A DNA stretch of 64,000 bases from Allocoprobacillus halotolerans (GTDB taxonomy: Bacteria; Bacillota_I; Bacilli_A; Erysipelotrichales; Coprobacillaceae). The stretch is taken from assembly GCF_024399475.1 (NCBI RefSeq), contig NZ_CP101620.1, positions 1,593,608 to 1,657,607 on the forward strand. The letters are read 5' to 3'. Below, in pieces: positions 18,963 through 28,764 of this stretch (its first letter is position 1; every line of letters begins with the position of its first letter). Below the pieces are notes generated by a model. That model searched no databases and had not been told where the DNA came from. It saw nothing but the letters and a program-made list of their open reading frames with translations. Position numbers and translations under genes: made by a program.

Positions 18963-21038
18963 ATGGCTCGTGAATTTTCGTTAGAAAAAACTCGTAATAT
19001 TGGAATCATGGCTCACATTGATGCTGGTAAAACAACAACAACTGAACGTGTTCTTTATTACACTGGAAAAATTCATAAAATTGGTGAAACACATGACGGT
19101 GCTTCACAAATGGACTGGATGGAACAAGAGCAAGAACGTGGTATTACAATTACTTCAGCAGCCACAACTGCACAATGGAATGGATACCGTGTTAATATCA
19201 TTGATACACCAGGCCATGTCGATTTCACTGTTGAAGTAGAACGTTCATTACGTGTACTAGACGGTGCGGTTACTGTATTGGATTCAAAAGCTGGTGTTGA
19301 ACCTCAAACTGAAACAGTTTGGCGTCAAGCAACAACTTATGGTGTACCTAGAATTGTATTCTGTAATAAAATGGATGCAACAGGTGCTGACTTCTTAATG
19401 TCTGTTGAATCAATTGGAAAAAGATTAGATGCAAATGCTGTAGCTATTCAATTACCAATTGGTGCTGAAGATACTTTTGAAGGTGTTATTGACTTAATCA
19501 AAATGAAAGCTGTTCATTTCGAAGGAGCAAAAGGAGAAAACGTTGTTTACTCTGAAATTCCTGAAAATATGAAAGCACAAGCAGAAGAATATCGTCAAAA
19601 AATGATCGATTCTGCAGCATCATTTGATGATGATTTAATGATGAAAGTTTTAGAAGAAGAACCAGTTACTGAAGAAGAAATTAAAGCGGCTATCCGTAAG
19701 GGTGTATTAGCTGTTGAATTATTCCCAGTATTATGTGGTTCTGCATACAAAGATAAAGGTGTTCAATGTATGTTGGATGCTGTTATTGATTACTTACCTG
19801 CACCTACTGATGTTCCATCAATTAAAGGTGAAGATGAAGATGGTAATGAAATCGAAAGACATGCAAGTGATGATGAGCCATTCTCTGCATTAGCATTCAA
19901 AATTATGGCCGATCCATTTGTTGGAAAATTAACTTTCTTCCGTGTTTATTCAGGTTATGTTGAATCTGGATCATATGTATTAAACTCTTCTAAAGATAAA
20001 AAAGAACGTTTAGGACGTATCTTACAGATGCATGCTAATACACGTAAAGAAATTAGCGAAGTTTATGCAGGGGATATTGCTGCAGCAGTTGGATTTAAAA
20101 ATACAACAACTGGGGATACTATCTGTGATGAAAAGAACTTCATTATCTTAGAAAAAATGGAATTCCCTGAACCAGTTATTGAATTAGCAATTGAACCAAA
20201 AACAAAACAAGACCAAGATAAATTAAGTAATGGTTTAGCAAGATTGGCTGAAGAAGACCCAACATTTAGAGTGACTACAAATCCAGAAACTGGTGATACT
20301 ATTATCGCTGGTGTTGGTGAATTACACTTAGACGTTATCGTAGATCGTTTAAAGAGAGAATATAAAGTAGAAGCTAACGTCGGTGCTCCACAAGTTGCTT
20401 ATCGTGAAACAATTAGAAAAACTGCTGACTGTGAAGGTAAATTCGTACGTCAGTCAGGTGGACGTGGACAATACGGGCATGTATGGATTAAATTTGAACC
20501 TAATGAAGGTAAAGGATTTGAATTCGTTGATGCCGTAGTTGGTGGTACTGTCCCTAGAGAATATATTGGTTCAGTTAAAGCTGGGCTTGAAGAAGCATTA
20601 GATAATGGTATGATAGCTGGTTATCCAGTATTAGATATTAAAGCAACATTATTTGATGGTTCTTACCATGATGTCGATTCATCAGAAATGGCATATAAAG
20701 TGGCTGCAAGTTTAGCATTAAAAGAAGCTGGTAAGAGATGTGATCCAGTTATCTTAGAACCAATCATGGCAGTTGAAGTTACTGCACCTTCAGAATATTT
20801 AGGAAGCGTTATGGGAGATATTTCTTCTAGACGTGGTATGATTGAAGGACAAGAAGAAAGAGGAAACGCTGTTTTAGTGCAAGCAAGTGTACCTTTATCT
20901 GAAATGTTTGGATATGTTACTGATTTAAGATCATTTACACAAGGACGTGGAAACTATACTATGCAATTCGATCGTTATGAACCAGTTCCTAAATCAATTG
21001 CTGAAAGTATTATTAAGAAAAATGGTGGAAATAATTAA
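18963..21038 (+). CDS. fusA: Elongation factor G
   Basis: This 691-residue GTPase drives translocation on the ribosome. The G domain has [19 protein letters not shown] (G1), [17 protein letters not shown] (G3) and NKMDATGA (G4), followed by domains II to V to the end ([20 protein letters not shown]). Length and motifs are normal. It lies 37 bp after rpsG. Confidence 0.98.
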   Translation: MAREFSLEKTRNIGIMAHIDAGKTTTTERVLYYTGKIHKIGETHDGASQMDWMEQEQERGITITSAATTAQWNGYRVNIIDTPGHVDFTVEVERSLRVLDGAVTVLDSKAGVEPQTETVWRQATTYGVPRIVFCNKMDATGADFLMSVESIGKRLDANAVAIQLPIGAEDTFEGVIDLIKMKAVHFEGAKGENVVYSEIPENMKAQAEEYRQKMIDSAASFDDDLMMKVLEEEPVTEEEIKAAIRKGVLAVELFPVLCGSAYKDKGVQCMLDAVIDYLPAPTDVPSIKGEDEDGNEIERHASDDEPFSALAFKIMADPFVGKLTFFRVYSGYVESGSYVLNSSKDKKERLGRILQMHANTRKEISEVYAGDIAAAVGFKNTTTGDTICDEKNFIILEKMEFPEPVIELAIEPKTKQDQDKLSNGLARLAEEDPTFRVTTNPETGDTIIAGVGELHLDVIVDRLKREYKVEANVGAPQVAYRETIRKTADCEGKFVRQSGGRGQYGHVWIKFEPNEGKGFEFVDAVVGGTVPREYIGSVKAGLEEALDNGMIAGYPVLDIKATLFDGSYHDVDSSEMAYKVAASLALKEAGKRCDPVILEPIMAVEVTAPSEYLGSVMGDISSRRGMIEGQEERGNAVLVQASVPLSEMFGYVTDLRSFTQGRGNYTMQFDRYEPVPKSIAESIIKKNGGNN

Positions 21039-21123
21039 TCACTAAAAGTATTGCATTTTTCAATCAAATCATTTAGAATGTATATGTAAAAATTTAATGA
21101 AATTTATATAGGAGGAAGCTTAA

Positions 21124-22308
21124 ATGGCTAAAGAAAAATTTGACCGCTCTAAAGCGCATGTTAATATTGGAACAATTGGTCACGTTGACCATGGTAAAAC
21201 AACTTTAACTGCAGCTATCACTACTGTTTTAGCAAAAGAAGGAAATGCTCAAGCAATGGATTACGCTGCTATCGATGCTGCACCTGAAGAAAAAGAACGT
21301 GGTATCACAATCAACACTGCACACGTTGAATATCAAACAGCAACTCGTCACTATGCACACGTTGACTGTCCAGGTCATGCTGACTACATCAAAAACATGA
21401 TCACTGGTGCTGCACAAATGGATGGGGCTATCTTAGTAGTAGCTGCTACTGATGGACCTATGCCTCAAACAAGAGAACACATCTTATTATCTCGTCAGGT
21501 AGGTGTACCTTACATTATCGTATTCTTAAATAAATGCGATATGGTTGATGATGATGAATTAATCGAATTAGTTGAAATGGAAGTTCGTGAATTATTAAAT
21601 GAATACGGATTCCCAGGAGATGATACTCCAATTATTCGTGGATCAGCTTTAAAAGCATTAGAAGGAGATCCAAAATGGACACCAGCTATCACTGAATTAA
21701 TGGATGCTGTAGATAGCTATATCCCAACTCCAACTCGTGATACTGATAAACCATTCTTAATGCCAGTTGAAGACGTATTTACAATCACTGGACGTGGAAC
21801 AGTTGCTACAGGACGTGTTGAAAGAGGACAATTAAAATTAAATGACCCAATCGAAATCGTTGGTATTCATGAAACTCAAAATACAGTTGCTACTGGTATC
21901 GAAATGTTCCGTAAATTATTAGACTACGCTGAAGCAGGAGATAACGTAGGTGTATTATTAAGAGGTATCAACAGAGATCAAATTCAACGTGGACAAGTAT
22001 TAGCTAAACCTGGTTCAGTACATCCACACAAAAAATTCGTATGCCAAGTTTACGTTTTATCAAAAGATGAAGGTGGACGTCATACACCATTCTTCTCTAA
22101 CTATAGACCACAATTCTATTTCAGAACTACTGACATCACTGGTGTTATTGAATTACCAGAGGGTGTAGAAATGGTTATGCCTGGAGATAATGTAGAATTA
22201 ACAGTTGAATTAATCCACGCAATCGCAATTGAAAATGGTACAAAATTCTCAATTCGTGAAGGTGGTAGAACTGTTGCTTCTGGAACAGTTACTGAAGTTA
22301 TTGAATAA
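21124..22308 (+). CDS. tuf: Elongation factor Tu
   Basis: The protein (394 aa) delivers aminoacyl-tRNA to the A site. GTP motifs [26 protein letters not shown] and NKCDMVDD are intact, as are domains II and III. It is the last str operon gene, 85 bp after fusA behind AGGAGG, and is followed by a terminator. Only one copy is in this window. Confidence 0.98.
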   Translation: MAKEKFDRSKAHVNIGTIGHVDHGKTTLTAAITTVLAKEGNAQAMDYAAIDAAPEEKERGITINTAHVEYQTATRHYAHVDCPGHADYIKNMITGAAQMDGAILVVAATDGPMPQTREHILLSRQVGVPYIIVFLNKCDMVDDDELIELVEMEVRELLNEYGFPGDDTPIIRGSALKALEGDPKWTPAITELMDAVDSYIPTPTRDTDKPFLMPVEDVFTITGRGTVATGRVERGQLKLNDPIEIVGIHETQNTVATGIEMFRKLLDYAEAGDNVGVLLRGINRDQIQRGQVLAKPGSVHPHKKFVCQVYVLSKDEGGRHTPFFSNYRPQFYFRTTDITGVIELPEGVEMVMPGDNVELTVELIHAIAIENGTKFSIREGGRTVASGTVTEVIE

Positions 22309-22317
22309 TTTCGCAAT

Positions 22318-22345
22318 AAAGGTATTCGTAATGGATACCTTTTTT
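22318..22345 (+). terminator. Intrinsic terminator after tuf
   Basis: AAAGGTATTC (22318-22327) pairs with GGATACCTTT (22333-22342), including G-U pairs, then a T run. Confidence 0.88.
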
Positions 22346-22373
22346 GTTTACTCTTGTTAAAAAAAACGTTATG

Positions 22374-22381
22374 ATGAATGA
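22374..22381. repeat. 8-bp target site duplication, left copy
   Basis: ATGAATGA directly abuts the left end of the IS6-related element and recurs at 24330-24337 directly at its right end. Confidence 0.85.
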
Positions 22382-22514
22382 GGTAGAGTCAAAAATCTAT
22401 GAAAGTTTTACTCTTTGCAACTTTACAAAGTGTACGATGACTCTGGCAGGATGCATTTATTTGAAAATCTTTCTTTGCCTTTTTCCAAAATTTACGGACT
22501 GCCATCTTTCCAAT

Positions 22515-22534
22515 AAAAAAGCCCATTTTTGGGC
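22515..22534 (-). terminator. Terminator of the IS6-related transposase gene
   Basis: On the minus strand GCCCA-AAAA-TGGGC (22534-22521) is followed by TTTTTT. It lies about 50 bp past the transposase stop codon, inside the element. Confidence 0.8.
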
Positions 22535-22583
22535 GCAATGAGGGTATCGTTTCTCACGTCATTTTTTAAAAATGGTGAACTTT

Positions 22584-24146
22584 CTATGCTGCGTGATATT
22601 GTGAGCTGTACTCGATAAGTTGCAGCCATCTGTCAGGCATAAGCATATCCTTTTTGAACAGACCGTCATCAACAGGCGTCTTATAGTTCAGTGCTGAATG
22701 CCTTCTTAAGAAATTGAAGAAGCATACAAACAGGACCATATAACTATTTGCACATTCAAGCCTGTCATAGCCATTTGTTCCCTGATAGTTTTGCTTGTAT
22801 GTCCTGTTGAGGCGCTCCTCAATCTGCTTGAAAGGTCTGTATTTCTGTGATTCCTCATCAAGATTCTTTACACCGATGACCTGATGCAGGTCAAACTTGA
22901 TTCCATTGATTTCAAAGAAAACCTGTGCTGCATTATAGATTGGATTCCCATCTGTTATAAGAGTCATGTCATCTGGGATTTCACTGTAATGACTTAGACA
23001 CTCATAAATAGATGTACAGGCACATTTTGTATCTCTTACGGGATAAATTGTGTAAGAAGTGATGATCTTTGTCTTGGGATCAGACCAGAAGAACACGTAA
23101 TGATTCTTGCCTCTTATCTTAATATAGGTTTCATCGCCGGACAATATGGAGCCAAGCCTGTATGGATACCTGTCAACAAGAGGCTTGACCAGACGTGATA
23201 CAGTTGTCGCATAGTTGATGACTGTCTGGTGTGATATTTTAAAGCCATGGACTTCCCTGATGATCAGTGCAGTCTTTCTTGAAGAAAGACCATAGTTGAC
23301 GTAATAGGTCAATGCCAATCCAAGGATTCTGTGATCAAAATGAATTCTTGAAAGATTGACAGGAGTTGTGATGTTTTCTTCAGCCTTTTTAAGATTGTCA
23401 AGATTGAACTTGAAGTCACGATAGTGATAGCGAAGCCTGTACTGATTGCTTGAAGTCAGAAGGTGTTCTCCCTTTCCTTCATCGACAAGCTTTTTGTTTT
23501 TGATGTAATAGGGGCATTTCATGCTTGGGCATACAAAAACAAGATATCCCTGGCGGTCGTGCTTCATATCAAGCTTTTTGCCACAATGAGGACAGAAGAT
23601 GCCCGTTTCACCGGAAAGAGAGATCTTCAGGGAGAATGTCTGGCAGCATACCTTGCACATGAATTGACCGCGACCATTGTTGTCATAGATATATTCATGA
23701 GGAGCACCACAAAAAGGGCAGACACCCTTAAAGTCAAAATTATTGTTTCTTCTGTTGACGGGCTTGATAGGACGACCATCCTTTAATGCATTTCTAAGAA
23801 TATCTTCAAAACTCAGCTGAACAGGTGCTTCCTTTTTGAAGACAGGAGGCTCGTCAATTTTAAAGTCGGCATAAGGAATGGTATGATCATTCTTATTGGA
23901 TTTCTTTAATTTCTTAAACTCTTTTTTAAGAGAGGGATTGATGTGTTTATCAAAGAAATCAATCATCCAGTCGAGATGGATTGTCACCTGCTCAAGGTGA
24001 TAAATAAAATCAGAGGAATTAAGATGATACTCAACAGAATGAGGGATAGAATTTATCAACTGAAAGAAATCAATATATTTGGAAAACTTAAAGTTAGATT
24101 TAGAAAAAGAATTTAAATTATTTAAGATATGTGTTATAGTATTCAT
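22584..24146 (-). CDS. IS6-type DDE transposase with zinc ribbons
   Basis: The protein (about 520 aa) moves the surrounding element. After a long N-terminal region come two zinc-ribbon modules (CPFCGAPHEY...CKVCCQTF and CPHCGKKLD...CPSMKCPYY, roughly residues 145-215). The DDE domain follows: SGDETYIKIRGKNHYVFFW (first Asp), LITDGNPIYNA (second Asp) and KQIEERLNRTYKQ (Glu). The start at 24146 has GAAAGGAT spaced 7-8 bp upstream. The RBS and start codon lie within repeats that can be paired shut by upstream sequence. The gene is intact. Confidence 0.9.
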   Translation of the reverse strand: MNTITHILNNLNSFSKSNFKFSKYIDFFQLINSIPHSVEYHLNSSDFIYHLEQVTIHLDWMIDFFDKHINPSLKKEFKKLKKSNKNDHTIPYADFKIDEPPVFKKEAPVQLSFEDILRNALKDGRPIKPVNRRNNNFDFKGVCPFCGAPHEYIYDNNGRGQFMCKVCCQTFSLKISLSGETGIFCPHCGKKLDMKHDRQGYLVFVCPSMKCPYYIKNKKLVDEGKGEHLLTSSNQYRLRYHYRDFKFNLDNLKKAEENITTPVNLSRIHFDHRILGLALTYYVNYGLSSRKTALIIREVHGFKISHQTVINYATTVSRLVKPLVDRYPYRLGSILSGDETYIKIRGKNHYVFFWSDPKTKIITSYTIYPVRDTKCACTSIYECLSHYSEIPDDMTLITDGNPIYNAAQVFFEINGIKFDLHQVIGVKNLDEESQKYRPFKQIEERLNRTYKQNYQGTNGYDRLECANSYMVLFVCFFNFLRRHSALNYKTPVDDGLFKKDMLMPDRWLQLIEYSSQYHAA

Positions 24147-24203
24147 GTGAAATATCCTTTCGTTAGATTTTGTGTAAAGAATACTATAACATGGATATTT
24201 CAC
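24132..24203 (-). promoter_or_regulatory. RBS/start-codon sequestering repeats of the transposase gene
   Basis: On the minus strand the order is A = GTGAAATATCC (24203-24193), B = TGTTATAGTATTC (24191-24179), A' = GGATATTTCAC (24157-24147), B' = GAATACTATAACA (24144-24132). A/A' covers the ribosome binding site and B/B' the start codon. TATAGT within B, 17 bp from TTAAAA, may be the element's own -10 box, so its own transcripts would lack A and most of B. Confidence 0.7.
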
Positions 24204-24329
24204 TTTTTTAATACAAATTTTAGAGAAATAGTAAAAAAATAAGAATACAAATTATTATTAAAATAGAACAAATAAAACAAATCAAGAGTAGTGCATTTGT
24301 GTTGTCATATAGCAACTTTTGACACTACC

Positions 24330-24337
24330 ATGAATGA
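24330..24337. repeat. 8-bp target site duplication, right copy
   Basis: ATGAATGA, identical to 22374-22381, directly after the right end of the IS6-related element. Confidence 0.85.
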
Positions 24338-24351
24338 GAAGGGGGTATTTT

Positions 24352-25141
24352 ATGGAAAAACTATTTTTCTTTGATATAGATGGGACATTGATTGAGTGCA
24401 ATAAGGGTATTTATAGCATACCACAAGATGTCAGAGATGGATTAAGAAGTTTACAAAAAAAGGACATGATGTTTTTTAGCGACAGGAAGATGTAAGTGTT
24501 TTATTGTTGATGGTGTAATGGATTATCCTTTTAGTGGATATGTGACTTGTAATGGTGCTTATGTAGAATATAAAGGAAAAGAAGTTTATAAAAAAGTGGT
24601 CAGTCAAGAAGCAATCAAAAAAACACATGAACTGTGTCTAAAAAGAAATCTAGCCTATTATTTTGAAGGTAATGATTTTATTTATGTATTAAATAAGCAA
24701 AATCCTCGACATATCGAGTTTAAAGATAATTGGGGTATGAAAGATAAGGTTATTATTGATGATTTTTGTATAGATGAAATAGAAACATATATTGGAATGA
24801 TTGTTTTAAATTCATCAGATGATATTGTTCCTATGTATGAAGCTTTATCGGCTTATTTCGATATTCAACAACATCAAAGTGGTTTGTCTTTTGATTTAAC
24901 TTTAAAAGGAGAATCCAAAGCAAAAGGAATTCAAAAACTGGTTGAGGCTTTAGGAAAAACAATGGAAGATACAGTGGCTTTTGGTGATGGACGTAATGAT
25001 GTTGAAATGATTTCACAAGTTCATTTAGGGATAGCTATGGGAAATGCCGTATCTCAAACAAAGAAAGTTGCTGATTTTGTAACAGATAATGTTGATTGTG
25101 ATGGGATTATGAAAGCACTTGAACATTTTTCGTTTCTTTAA
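24352..25141 (+). CDS. Cof-type HAD-superfamily phosphatase (two apparent frameshifts)
   Basis: The product begins MEKLFFFDIDGTLIE, the HAD motif I with both Asp residues. The C-terminal part has the motif III/IV block ESKAKGIQKLVEAL and VAFGDGRNDVEMI of Cof-type phosphatases, which dephosphorylate sugar phosphates and other small metabolites. The frame breaks at A7 24455-24461 and T6 24472-24477. Adding one base to each restores LQKKGHDVFLATGRCKCFIV (motif II is ATGR), giving 263 aa. Both are homopolymer contractions. AAGGGGG at about 24339 is the RBS, directly beside the IS target duplication. The substrate is unknown. Confidence 0.85.
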
Positions 25142-25150
25142 TGTTTATAG

Positions 25151-25179
25151 TTGAAATTGTAATGTTGATTTGATAAAAT
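25151..25179 (+). promoter_or_regulatory. Promoter of the PTS IIA gene
   Basis: TTGAAA at 25151-25156 and TAAAAT at 25174-25179 with a 17-bp spacer, about 50 bp before the ATG. Confidence 0.65.
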
Positions 25180-25228
25180 AAATATACAGAGTAATTCTGA
25201 ATTTGTTTGTTAAAGGAGATATTGAAAA

Positions 25229-25537
25229 ATGGATGAACAAGAACAAGTAGTTATTAACCTTATCGTAAACAGTGGTAGTGCACGTAGCTCAGCTATCGAA
25301 GCTATTCAATATGCTAAAGCTGGTGATTTAGATAAGGCTGATGAATCATTACAAAATGCAAAAGAAACTGTAAATGAAGCACATCATGCACAAACTGAAT
25401 TAATTCAAGCAGAAATTAGAGGAGAAAAAGCTCCATTAAATTTATTAATGGTACATGCACAAGATCATTTAATGACTGCATTAGTTGTTATTGATTTAGC
25501 ACAAGAATTTATTGATCTTTATAAAAAAATTAAATAA
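25229..25537 (+). CDS. PTS lactose/cellobiose-family EIIA component
   Basis: This 102-residue three-helix protein accepts phosphate from HPr on a histidine and passes it to a IIB subunit. The active-site segment LLMVHAQDHLMTA contains His76, the likely phosphorylated residue, and the acidic residue of the trimer metal site (Asp79). The family covers lactose, cellobiose and chitobiose systems. No IIB or IIC gene lies nearby, so this is an orphan subunit serving a transporter encoded elsewhere. It has its own promoter and terminator. Confidence 0.9.
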   Translation: MDEQEQVVINLIVNSGSARSSAIEAIQYAKAGDLDKADESLQNAKETVNEAHHAQTELIQAEIRGEKAPLNLLMVHAQDHLMTALVVIDLAQEFIDLYKKIK

Positions 25538-25563
25538 ATATAATCATTAATAATTTTAAGATG

Positions 25564-25605
25564 AAATCCTATTAATTGAATTTGACTCAATTAATAGGAT
25601 TTTTT
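25564..25605 (+). terminator. Terminator of the PTS IIA gene and intron target
   Basis: AAATCCTATTAATTGA (25564-25579) pairs perfectly with TCAATTAATAGGATTT (25587-25602), then a T run that ends exactly where the group II intron begins. Confidence 0.92.
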
Positions 25606-26124
25606 GTATGCCGGGCATGGCATATATCTAGGTGGTGAAAGTCCACTGTGGGGGCGATGTCGCAACTGCCAACCACTAGCCAATATCAAGGGTGTCTATC
25701 GTGAGATGGAATCTGAAAGAAGATGGAGGCAAAGTCCTGGTCCGAGGAACACGAATCACATCAGGCATATAATAGGGACGAGTGTGCAAAACAACACGAA
25801 GTCATAAGAGGTTGCGGAATAGGACTATTATATGTAAATGTGGCGGATATATGGGAGGAAAGAGATATGACCTTATCCCGGGAGGTCTCACTAGCGATAC
25901 AGCAGTAACAACGAATAGTGAGAAGTCAGCAGAAGTCGTAGTAGTAAGGAAGTGACTGTAATGGTCATGGAGCGAAGGACTGAATAAATCTATCAGTTAT
26001 TGAATTTTGAATTGATTTCATTATACGAAACCGTGGAGATAGACGAGTACACTAGAAGACCCGAAAGAAGAATGTAGGGAAGGTGAGTATAATGGATAGC
26101 GAAAGAAATGGAGGTAACGAAAAT

Positions 26125-27408
26125 ATGAAAACTGATAACACATTGCTTGAGGAAATGCTTAGTGATACTAATCTAGAACTAGCATTTACACAAGTCAAAC
26201 GAAACAAAGGTGCAAGTGGAGTAGATGGAATGGAAGTAGCTGAACTTAAAGACTATTTAGATAAACATCTAGAAGAAATTAAGGACAGTATACGAAACAA
26301 GACATATAAGCCACAACCTGTGAGAAGAGTAGAAATACCCAAACCCGATGGCGGAATACGAAATCTAGGAGTGCCAACAGTACTTGATAGATTTGTCCAA
26401 CAAGCCATAGCCCAAGTGTTAATACCTATCTATGAACCAATATTCAGTGACAATAGTTTTGGATTTAGACCAAATAGATGTTGCGAAATGGCAATCATCA
26501 AAGCATTGGAATATATGAATGAAGGCTATCAGTGGATAGTAGATATAGACCTAGAAAAGTTCTTTGATACAGTTAATCATGATAAACTTATTTCACTTGT
26601 CATGAAAGATGTAAAGAGTGGAGAAATAGTATCCCTAATTAGGAAATATCTAGTAAGCGGGATTATGATTGATAATGAATATAAAGAGTCAGTCGTAGGA
26701 ACACCACAAGGTGGAAATCTAAGTCCGCTACTCAGTAACATAGTTCTCAATGAACTAGATAAGGAAATGGAAGCACGAGGACTAAGATTCACACGATATG
26801 CAGATGATTGTATTATATTAGTGGGTAGCAGTAAAGCCGCCGATAGAGTAATGGAAAACATTAGTAAATTCATAGAAAAGAAACTAGGACTTAAAGTAAA
26901 TATGACTAAAAGTAAAGTTTCCAAACCTAATGATATTAAATATCTAGGATTTGGATTCTATTATGACTCTTTTTCATCTATGTGGAAAGCAAAACCACAT
27001 GAGAAATCTATCGCAACACTGCAAACAAAACTAAGGAGACTAACAAATAGAAGTTGGTCAGTATCGTGGGAATATAGAATACTTAAGATAAGACAACTTG
27101 TAAATGGGTGGATTAACTATTACCGTATTGGAAATTTTATAAAAGTCTGTAGAAAACTAGATGCACAAATAAGATTTAGGATACGTATGTACTTATGGAA
27201 GAAATGGAAAACCATAGGAAATAGAGAAAAGCAACTAAGAAAGTTAGGGGCATTACCATGGCAAGCTAAAACTTGGGCAAACAGTCGAAAATCATATGCA
27301 AGATGTGCAAGTACATTTCTTCGAACAAGAATAACTAATGATTTATTATATAGAAAAGGACTACCATCAATGGTAGCCCAATATCAGTTAAAACATATTT
27401 CAGTATAG
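26125..27408 (+). CDS. ltrA: Group II intron reverse transcriptase/maturase
   Basis: This multifunctional protein helps splice the intron RNA and copies it during retrohoming. The RT fingers-palm blocks are present: NKGASGVDGMEV, PKPDGGIRNLGVPTVLDR, SFGFRPNR, VDIDLEKFFDTVNHD, GTPQGGNLSPLLSNI and the catalytic RYADDCIILV. The GIIM maturase domain follows (LVNGWINYYRIGNF). There is no HNH endonuclease domain. The start at 26125 (427 aa) is chosen because GGAGGT at 26110-26115 is spaced 9 bp from it; in-frame ATG 26092 and GTG 26083 are alternatives. It appears intact. Confidence 0.93.
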   Translation: MKTDNTLLEEMLSDTNLELAFTQVKRNKGASGVDGMEVAELKDYLDKHLEEIKDSIRNKTYKPQPVRRVEIPKPDGGIRNLGVPTVLDRFVQQAIAQVLIPIYEPIFSDNSFGFRPNRCCEMAIIKALEYMNEGYQWIVDIDLEKFFDTVNHDKLISLVMKDVKSGEIVSLIRKYLVSGIMIDNEYKESVVGTPQGGNLSPLLSNIVLNELDKEMEARGLRFTRYADDCIILVGSSKAADRVMENISKFIEKKLGLKVNMTKSKVSKPNDIKYLGFGFYYDSFSSMWKAKPHEKSIATLQTKLRRLTNRSWSVSWEYRILKIRQLVNGWINYYRIGNFIKVCRKLDAQIRFRIRMYLWKKWKTIGNREKQLRKLGALPWQAKTWANSRKSYARCASTFLRTRITNDLLYRKGLPSMVAQYQLKHISV

Positions 27409-27413
27409 ATTTA

Positions 27414-27495
27414 AACCGCCGTATGCCGAACGGCACGTACGGTGGTGTGAGAGGTCGAAAATAAATATAAAATTATTTATTTTCTCCTACTCGAT
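27414..27495 (+). ncRNA. Group II intron domains V and VI
   Basis: Domain V: ACCGCCGTA (27415-27423) pairs with TACGGTGGT (27438-27446), and GCC pairs with GGC at the tip. Domain VI: a long A/T stem (GAAAATAAAT with ATTTATTTTC) capped by GAGAGG/CCTACTC with a bulged A at 27489, the likely branch point. Confidence 0.85.
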
Positions 27496-27539
27496 TTAAA
27501 AAATATGCTCTTTTTAAGAAAAACGTTGCTAAGGGATGA

Positions 27540-28484
27540 CTATCCTGCAAAGATGCCATAACGATATTCATAATATGCTTCTTTAAGAGATATTGGCATT
27601 GGTATTGCCAATACAAATTCATTCTTAAATGCTAATGTCTTTTGTACTTATTCTAGTATCTTTTCTGCCAATTCGTTGCGTTTGTATTTATACTTCATCT
27701 GTTTTCTAAGTATATTAAAGTTGAGATATCCCTGCATATATCTTGTTCCTATCCCTCTGCTTAATGTTATCAGCTCACGGATTTCCTTCATCATTTCATT
27801 GCTTCCCAATGATTTCCCATCTGCTGTGAGATATTTCTTTCCTATCGGTGATGTTGGAATCTGATTGCTCTTGGCTCCTAGATAATTTGCAAATTGCTTT
27901 ATGCATTGCTTGGAATCTGATATGAGTTCTTTGACATCTTCAAAATATTTTTCATTGGCTTTGTATTTATCAAATGATTCACTGCCCAATCCTGTGATGT
28001 TCATAATCATGTAATCAGCATCATCAACTGCACAGATGATGCTTGCGTACTGTGCATCAATTTCTATTTCACCTGAAAGAATCTGCTGATTAATGATTTC
28101 AGTGGCTACATGATAGAGTTTATGTCGCATGTAAAAACATGTTGTGACACTCACGCCTAAAAAATGAGCTTCATCTTCCAATTTTATCTTGGATATCTCA
28201 AAATTTATGAAATTTTTCCATTGTTCCATAGAAAGATGTGACCGGTAAAGCAGGGTATTTGTTTTATCACAGAATGTTCTATGGCAGTCTTTGTATAGAT
28301 ATCTTTGATTTCCACAATGATCTCTGCCATTTTTCTTGATATGGATAGAACCGCATATAGGACATGTATCCATATCTAATGATTCATCATTTGAAAAATC
28401 ATTGTTCAATGAAGAAATTAATCTGTTGATATAGTCACTGTCTTTAGGTTTCAAGAAATCAATAACTTGTTTTTCACTAATCAT
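27540..28484 (-). pseudogene. Decayed IS1595-type (ISXO2-like) transposase gene
   Basis: The N-terminal zinc ribbon CPICGSIHIKKNG...YLYKDCHRTFCDKTNT and EIEIDAQY match IS1595 transposases, as does ITGLGSESFDKYKANEKYF. Two lesions are visible. After EIEIDAQY roughly 50-60 residues usual in the family (the basic linker and next part of the catalytic domain) seem missing. A TAA at 27648-27650 stops the frame, yet the same frame continues to 27540 with VQKTLAFKNEFVLAIPMP and EAYYEYRYGIFAG, the usual C-terminus. The gene is therefore dead. No convincing terminal repeats were found. The start at 28484 is a guess. Confidence 0.8.
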
Positions 28485-28706
28485 GATAACCACCAATCCT
28501 TTTCATATAATATTTTATATGAAATGAAAATTTCATGATTAGAGAAACAATGTTTTAACACCTAAAAAATGGAGTTAAAATCAATTTGTTATATTTTCAG
28601 CAATAAATTTATTAAAAAGATTGAAAAAATATAATGCAAAAAAAGTCGATGAAAAGGGAGAAAAAAGGAAAGTGAAGAAAAAAGTAAAAAAAAGATAAAA
28701 AAAGAC
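28485..28706. other. Intergenic region upstream of the rrn promoter
   Basis: AT-rich spacer with a purine-rich run (28650-28705, GAAAAGGGAGAAAAAAGGAAAG and similar). It may hold an UP element for the rRNA promoter. I see no gene. Confidence 0.5.
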
Positions 28707-28735
28707 TTGCAAAGGGGAGATAGAGATGGTATTAT
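28707..28735 (+). promoter_or_regulatory. rrn operon promoter
   Basis: TTGCAA at 28707-28712, 17 bp, TATTAT at 28730-28735, preceded by A-rich sequence and followed by a purine-rich leader to the 16S gene. Confidence 0.75.
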
Positions 28736-28764
28736 AGATGGGCACTCGAGAGAGGGCGACAGGG

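Larger units (their letters stand above)
22382..24329 (-). mobile_element. IS6-related insertion sequence, complete
   Basis: The element is 1948 bp. The left end GGTAGAGTCAAAA (22382-22394) and the right end, read inward, GGTAGTGTCAAAA (24329-24317) match at 12 of 13 bases. Perfect ATGAATGA duplications flank it. An 8-bp duplication and the DETYIK-type transposase fit the IS6 family. It landed just upstream of the ribosome binding site of the HAD phosphatase gene and so separates that gene from whatever lay upstream. It is also more GC-rich than its surroundings. Confidence 0.9.
25606..27495 (+). mobile_element. Group II intron
   Basis: The element starts GTATGCCGGGC immediately after the T run of a strong terminator, carries a long folded RNA region (25606-26100, with TAGGTGGTGAAAGTCCACTG), then a reverse transcriptase gene, then domains V and VI. 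The predicted 3' end is near 27495, about 6 bases beyond the bulged A. Insertion directly behind a terminator and the lack of an endonuclease domain suggest the terminator-targeting class (IIC-like), but the subclass is an inference. The intron is in the same direction as the PTS gene. Confidence 0.88.

Noticed and set aside
23463-23786. 107-codon plus-strand frame inside the IS6-related transposase gene
   Set aside because: It is antisense to the zinc-ribbon coding region and has no independent support.
25607-25908. Short open frames at the start of the group II intron
   Set aside because: This is structured intron RNA (domain I), not coding sequence.
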